Part shown: positions 6,184 to 8,953 of the stretch, piece by piece
How positions within the stretch are numbered: position 1 is the first letter of the stretch
Layout: each line of letters opens with the position of its first letter
NCBI GenBank assembly: GCA_903822375.1
Contig: CAIJOU010000251.1
Location: forward strand, 1-8,953
Length of the DNA stretch: 8,953 nt
Direction of reading: 5' to 3'
DNA from: Candidatus Hydrogenedentota bacterium
GTDB lineage: Bacteria; Hydrogenedentota; Hydrogenedentia; Hydrogenedentales; CAITNO01
Translations under genes and position numbers: made by a program
The notes under the pieces: model-generated
What the model was told of the DNA's origin: nothing
Database searches by the model: none
What the model saw: the letters and a program-made list of their open reading frames with translations, nothing else

Positions 6184-6785
6184 GTGATGGACTCCAGGTA
6201 GGGACGCATGACCCTTGAAACGCGGCACATTTCAGCGGCGCGCACAAGTTCGTCCATGGTCGCTTTTCGCGTGCGCCAGACTTCGCGAAGCCCTTCGATG
6301 ACCACGTCAAGCCCGACCTTGTTTCTGAACTTGAAGCAGTCCGCGACGGTCTTCGCGGGACTGTAAATGTTGACAGCAACCCCACTCAGGCGATGTGTCT
6401 CAACCCCGAAAGAGAAAGCCGGTTCGGATACGCGCGTGACATTCAGGGGGGGGTAATCGAAATCCGGACGCCAGCTCCCGCGTTGCACGGCGATCCAGAC
6501 CTCATGCGGGACCTGCGTGGTGATGCCATGGAAGCTGAGGGCGGAAACGAGGCAGATGACGGACTTTGGAACGCGTTTGCCCACCTCGGCCAGCGTCAGA
6601 TGTTCTGTCGCGGCGGGTTCTGGAAGCGAATACAGGCCATGCCCGATTTTTGTAAGCCTGCCTTTCTCGCACAGCCGATACAGGTAGGTTCTGGGCAGTC
6701 CCAGATTCTCCACGTCCCTCGTGGCAACAAGCCCTCCATGCCGTCCGGCAAAGGCAAGGATCTTCTCCAGTCTTTCTGATGCCAT
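6180..6785 (-). CDS. abiEi: AbiEi-type antitoxin and autorepressor of a type IV toxin-antitoxin system
   Basis: This 201-residue antitoxin has an N-terminal winged-helix DNA-binding domain (about 1-57, with RLEKILAFAGRHGGLVATRD and the turn LPRTYLYRLCEKGRLTKIGHGLYSL at 30-54) and a C-terminal antitoxin domain. The latter carries LVSALSFHGIT (79-89), YSPAKTVADCFKFRNKVG (141-158) and VVIEGLREVW (161-170), all typical of AbiEi. In known systems AbiEi neutralises the toxin without forming a stable complex (type IV) and represses its own promoter by binding inverted repeats. The large palindrome directly before this gene fits that. The gene precedes and overlaps the toxin by 4 nt. ATG 6785 has only a weak Shine-Dalgarno, so output may be kept low. 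The coding strand holds eight C residues at plus 6446-6453, a possible slippage point in an otherwise intact frame. Confidence 0.92.
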   Translation of the reverse strand: MASERLEKILAFAGRHGGLVATRDVENLGLPRTYLYRLCEKGRLTKIGHGLYSLPEPAATEHLTLAEVGKRVPKSVICLVSALSFHGITTQVPHEVWIAVQRGSWRPDFDYPPLNVTRVSEPAFSFGVETHRLSGVAVNIYSPAKTVADCFKFRNKVGLDVVIEGLREVWRTRKATMDELVRAAEMCRVSRVMRPYLESIT

Positions 6786-6839
6786 GTCTGTATCTTTTCA
6801 TTGTCACTTGCTATTAAGTGTAAATGAAAAGATACTGAC
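6786..6839 (-). promoter_or_regulatory. 54-bp imperfect palindrome, probable AbiEi operator
   Basis: GTATCTTTTCATT (6790-6802) and AATGAAAAGATAC (6823-6835) are perfect 13-bp inverted arms. Two mismatched positions inside, a further 5-bp pair CACTT (6805-6809)/AAGTG (6816-6820) surrounds a 6-nt centre. One mismatch outside, GTC (6786-6788) pairs with GAC (6837-6839). The element ends directly before the abiEi ATG. One arm fills the -35/-10 spacer and the other covers the start of the transcript, so a bound repressor would block RNA polymerase. AbiEi proteins are known to bind inverted repeats at their own promoters, which makes this the natural target. Confidence 0.8.
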
Positions 6840-6845
6840 TGTCAA
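6817..6845 (-). promoter_or_regulatory. Strong sigma70-type promoter of the abiE operon
   Basis: On the minus strand, TTGACA (plus 6840-6845), a perfect consensus -35, is followed by a 17-bp spacer and TACACT (plus 6817-6822). Transcription should start near 6810, giving a leader of about 25 nt. The 13-bp operator arm 6823-6835 lies wholly in the spacer. The 73 bp between this promoter and the phosphatase stop (6846-6918) show no gene and no clear terminator. Confidence 0.75.
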
Positions 6846-6918
6846 GGGACTCTCTCCGCGGCCTAAAGAGGCAGCATCGCCCCCGGACAACGGAAACAGC
6901 TTCAGCGTCATTGCCCCG

Positions 6919-8247
6919 CTACCGTTTGCTCTGCACCTCGAATGCGTCGATTACGCTGCCGTCCGTGCGCAACGCGCGCACCGACATGGTCTTGCCCTTC
7001 ACGTCCACCTCGCAGAAGTGCCAGACGGTCTCCGTCTTGACCGTCTCCGGTCCCGGCGTGGGTTTGGCCCAGAGCAGCACGCCGCCACCGCCGGTAATGA
7101 CATGCTCGAAGGCGGGAAGATGATGGTGTTCATAGGAATGGACATGTCCGGCAAAGACGATGTCCACGCCCTTTGCGGCAAACACCGGTTCAAGTTCGCC
7201 GCGCCGCTTGGGGTCATTGTAGTTGCCGCGGGGGTCATGGGTCAGCAGCGGCTTATGCAGCGTGACGACGGTGAACCGCGTGTCTGCCGGTTTGTCGTCC
7301 AGCGCTTTTTCCATCCAGGCGAATTGGGGGCTGCCCGGCTTCAGGTCGTCTTCCGTGGACAGCATGATGAAGTGCAAACCCGCATAATCGAAGGCGCGCC
7401 AATGTTCCGGGTGCCCGTAGTCGAAGTATTCGGCAAAGGGTTCGGGCTTGCCGCCCGACTCGTGGTTGCCCAGACTCACCTCATAGGGCCGCGACGCGGC
7501 CAGCGGCGTGATGTCGCTCAGGAAGGTGGCCCACTGCCAGCCGTGGCCCTCTCCCGGGCTCTCCACAATGTCGCCCGAGTTCAGGATGAACCGGAAATGC
7601 TCGCGCGCATCCTCCCGGACCATTTCCCGCGTCACGGAGCTGTGCCAGGAAAAGCCGCCCGCATGGCGGTTGTCGCCGTAGACGGCAAAGGAGAAATCCT
7701 CCGGTGCGGCCGGAGCCGTCTGGAAGGGATGCTCCTGACCGTCCAGCACGGGCACGCGATAGCGGTACTTGCCGCCCGGTTGCAGGCCGGCGATCTTGAC
7801 CTTCGGGTAATTCGTCGCCGGACCTTCCGCGGACTTCCATTCCGCCGCACCTTCCGGCGCATACTCGACGCGGCCCGGGACAGCGTGCTCCGCGGTCCAG
7901 CAGACGGTCATGGTGGTTTTCGGGTCGTCGGCCCACACCAGATAGGGGCCGCCATTGCGCGGGGTTTCGTAATAGTTGCGCCATGCGGCGGGCCCGCCCA
8001 CCGCCAGGGCAAACACCGCGCAATACGCCGCCACAATGGAAAGCCGGGTCTTCCACGTCTGCGCCCGCAACAGCAGCAGCACGAGGCTTGCCGGAACGAG
8101 GCCCAAAGCACCCAGTGCCACGAAGGGCAGCAGGAAGTAGAACGGGTGGGGGATGTGGTGGTGCATGAACACGCCCAGCCCCACCCCGGCGATCAGAAAG
8201 GCTGCGCCCCAAAGGACTGCAAGTATGGAAAGAAGCTTCTTAAACAT
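6919..8247 (-). CDS. Membrane-anchored metallophosphoesterase with purple-acid-phosphatase-like N-domain
   Basis: This 442-residue protein begins with three likely membrane helices (about 5-28, 36-61 and 68-86). Then comes a fibronectin-like domain of the purple acid phosphatase type (about 98-176, with GGPYLVWADDPKTTMTVCW and AGLQPGGKYRYRV). A calcineurin-like metallophosphoesterase domain (about 185-440) follows. Metal-binding motifs are GDNR (191-194), GD (225-226), GNHE (260-263), His331 in LHKPL, and GHVHSYEH (367-374), so a two-metal centre should form. The usual GDxxY tyrosine of purple acid phosphatases is missing (GDIVES), which argues against the classical purple Fe-Tyr centre. It probably hydrolyses phosphate esters outside the cytoplasm; the substrate is unknown. 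Met 8247 is preceded by AGGAGG at 5 nt. A TTG at 8268 would add seven residues that are mostly Shine-Dalgarno sequence. A PAP2 phosphatase gene lies 217 bp upstream on the same strand. Confidence 0.9.
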   Translation of the reverse strand: MFKKLLSILAVLWGAAFLIAGVGLGVFMHHHIPHPFYFLLPFVALGALGLVPASLVLLLLRAQTWKTRLSIVAAYCAVFALAVGGPAAWRNYYETPRNGGPYLVWADDPKTTMTVCWTAEHAVPGRVEYAPEGAAEWKSAEGPATNYPKVKIAGLQPGGKYRYRVPVLDGQEHPFQTAPAAPEDFSFAVYGDNRHAGGFSWHSSVTREMVREDAREHFRFILNSGDIVESPGEGHGWQWATFLSDITPLAASRPYEVSLGNHESGGKPEPFAEYFDYGHPEHWRAFDYAGLHFIMLSTEDDLKPGSPQFAWMEKALDDKPADTRFTVVTLHKPLLTHDPRGNYNDPKRRGELEPVFAAKGVDIVFAGHVHSYEHHHLPAFEHVITGGGGVLLWAKPTPGPETVKTETVWHFCEVDVKGKTMSVRALRTDGSVIDAFEVQSKR

Positions 8248-8353
8248 GTACTCCTCCTGCAGGTTCAAGTTGCCCGCGTTACGTTTGTGAACGGTCTTGT
8301 AAGGACCGTCGCCGACAGATTCGCCCTTTTATGCAACACCTCAACGGGGGCGG

Positions 8354-8438
8354 GTCTTCCCCGCATTCTCTTCGCGCCAGCACCGCCGAAATGCCGGTCG
8401 ATTCTGTCACTCGGCCGGTGCTTTGCGGAGGGGAAGAC
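8354..8438. repeat. Nested inverted repeats in the spacer between the two phosphatase genes
   Basis: GTCTTCCCC (8354-8362) pairs with GGGGAAGAC (8430-8438), and inside it AGCACCG (8379-8385) pairs with CGGTGCT (8416-8422). Large unpaired parts and the absence of a T-tract make it a poor intrinsic terminator, although it follows the PAP2 stop codon. A further 6-bp hairpin, ACGGTC/GACCGT, lies at 8291-8309. No gene or convincing promoter was found in 8248-8464. Confidence 0.3.
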
Positions 8439-8464
8439 TTACCGTCCCCGCCAAGCGCGGCGCG

Positions 8465-8953
8465 TCACGTGTTGCCGGGGAAGACCGCGGAAGGGGCAGG
8501 TTTGTTGACACTGCTCAAACAGCAGTTTCTTTCAGGCTCACCCAATTCTCTGCGAAATATCAGGTGGAAGACCGCCCAGGCACAGTACCAGCAGATAACC
8601 AGGGAAACCAGGTCGTGGCTCAGAAAGTGTTCGCCCCGCATCTCCTGCGTAATGGAGAACAGGGCGCCGAGTCCGAGTCCGAATGCCAGCCCCTGGTAAC
8701 GGTATTGCGGTTTGTAGAATGCAAGCAGGAAGTACAGGGTGAAGAGCGCAAACCCACTTGACGAATGCGCTCCGGGAAAGGCATGCCCCACCGGCAAGCC
8801 CGGCGGCGCGGCGTCAAACAGACGAATATGGGGCTTGTCGCCCCCAAAGATTTCAAGGCTTGAAGGCATGTAGATGTGGGTGCTGGCCTTGATGACGGCA
8901 ATGATTGCCGGACTGATGAGCGTTCCAACAAGAAGGTAGGCGGCCCCCTTGCG
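8465..8953 (-). CDS. PAP2-family membrane phosphatase, 5' end beyond the window
   Basis: The frame is open from the right edge to TGA 8467-8465 and gives 162 residues without a start. It shows the acid-phosphatase signatures: an early Lys in AVIKASTHIYMP (motif 1, about 19-30), GHAFPGAHSSSGFAL (motif 2, about 56-70) with its catalytic-type His, and RGEHFLSHDLVS (motif 3, about 106-117). Hydrophobic helices lie between and after them. The mix GGDKP...FPGAH...HFLSHD fits a PAP2 branch of multi-spanning inner-membrane enzymes that remove phosphate from lipids such as phosphatidic acid, undecaprenyl diphosphate or lipid A. The last 25 or so residues after FHLIFRR form a tail that I do not recognise. 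ATG 8869 falls inside motif 1 and is not the real start. Family is clear. The lipid substrate cannot be decided. Confidence 0.88.
   Translation of the reverse strand, partial: RKGAAYLLVGTLISPAIIAVIKASTHIYMPSSLEIFGGDKPHIRLFDAAPPGLPVGHAFPGAHSSSGFALFTLYFLLAFYKPQYRYQGLAFGLGLGALFSITQEMRGEHFLSHDLVSLVICWYCAWAVFHLIFRRELGEPERNCCLSSVNKPAPSAVFPGNT

Noticed and set aside
6159..6228. Toxin start at ATG 6228
   Set aside because: It would overlap abiEi by 49 nt and add residues that are only an out-of-frame reading of the antitoxin end. GTG 6183 has a proper ribosome site and a family-like N-terminus.
8245..8268. Metallophosphoesterase start at TTG 8268
   Set aside because: The extra residues are encoded by the Shine-Dalgarno itself. 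ATG 8247 has AGGAGG at ideal spacing.
6721..8508. 595-codon open frame on the plus strand opposite the metallophosphoesterase
   Set aside because: It lies antisense to the phosphatase and to parts of abiEi and the PAP2 gene. There is no domain, no ribosome site, and composition typical of an antisense shadow.
8510..8532. Hairpin ACTGCTcaaacAGCAGT followed by TTCTTT on the plus strand
   Set aside because: It lies inside the PAP2 coding region and no plus-strand gene precedes it; the stem is only 6 bp.
1..8953. CRISPR arrays, tRNA or rRNA genes, transposases and integrases
   Set aside because: No CRISPR-like direct repeats with spacers, no tRNA or rRNA signatures and no transposase or integrase motifs were seen on either strand. 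The 9-bp and 18-bp repeats are far too short for CRISPR.

Overview
The window reads as chromosomal DNA of a GC-rich, Gram-negative-type bacterium. The conserved genes are strongly GC-rich, carry Shine-Dalgarno-like sites and sigma70-like promoters, and include an MsbA-like lipid exporter and membrane phosphatases. I cannot place the organism. An uncultivated environmental lineage is a guess from the unfamiliar intergenic repeats and the divergence of several proteins.

Layout, left to right. At 1-389 (minus) is the 5' part of a PhnB-like VOC-fold protein that runs off the left edge. It diverges from an RhlE-type DEAD-box RNA helicase at 783-2000 (plus), and the 393-bp spacer between them holds several dyads and a possible -10 box. 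The helicase ends in a very clear intrinsic terminator (2051-2089). The convergent spacer up to 2369 also holds a 9-bp-period repeat in two inverted arms (2128-2236), a long hairpin (2262-2346) and an 18-bp tandem duplication (2329-2364). On the minus strand, an MsbA-like ABC exporter (5089 to 3089) is coupled by an ATGA overlap to a membrane-anchored protein with two beta-sandwich-like segments (3092 to 2370). A TTGACC/TACCAT promoter lies before the exporter.

Upstream of that, also on the minus strand, is a complete AbiE type IV toxin-antitoxin system. AbiEi antitoxin (6785 to 6180) comes first, then AbiEii nucleotidyltransferase toxin (6183 to 5263), joined by a GTGA overlap. Directly before abiEi is a near-consensus sigma70 promoter embedded in a 54-bp imperfect palindrome, the layout expected for autorepression by AbiEi. 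Further right, still on minus, are a three-TM purple-acid-phosphatase-like metallophosphoesterase (8247 to 6919) and a PAP2-family membrane phosphatase (8465 to the right edge, 5' end missing).

How they may work together: the exporter with its coupled envelope protein is one unit, and AbiE is a self-contained, self-regulated defence or stabilisation module that looks inserted among envelope genes. The two phosphatases are neighbours on one strand, but nothing shows that they form one pathway. The most unusual items are the AbiE promoter-operator, the exporter-accessory pair and the 9-bp-period inverted repeat.
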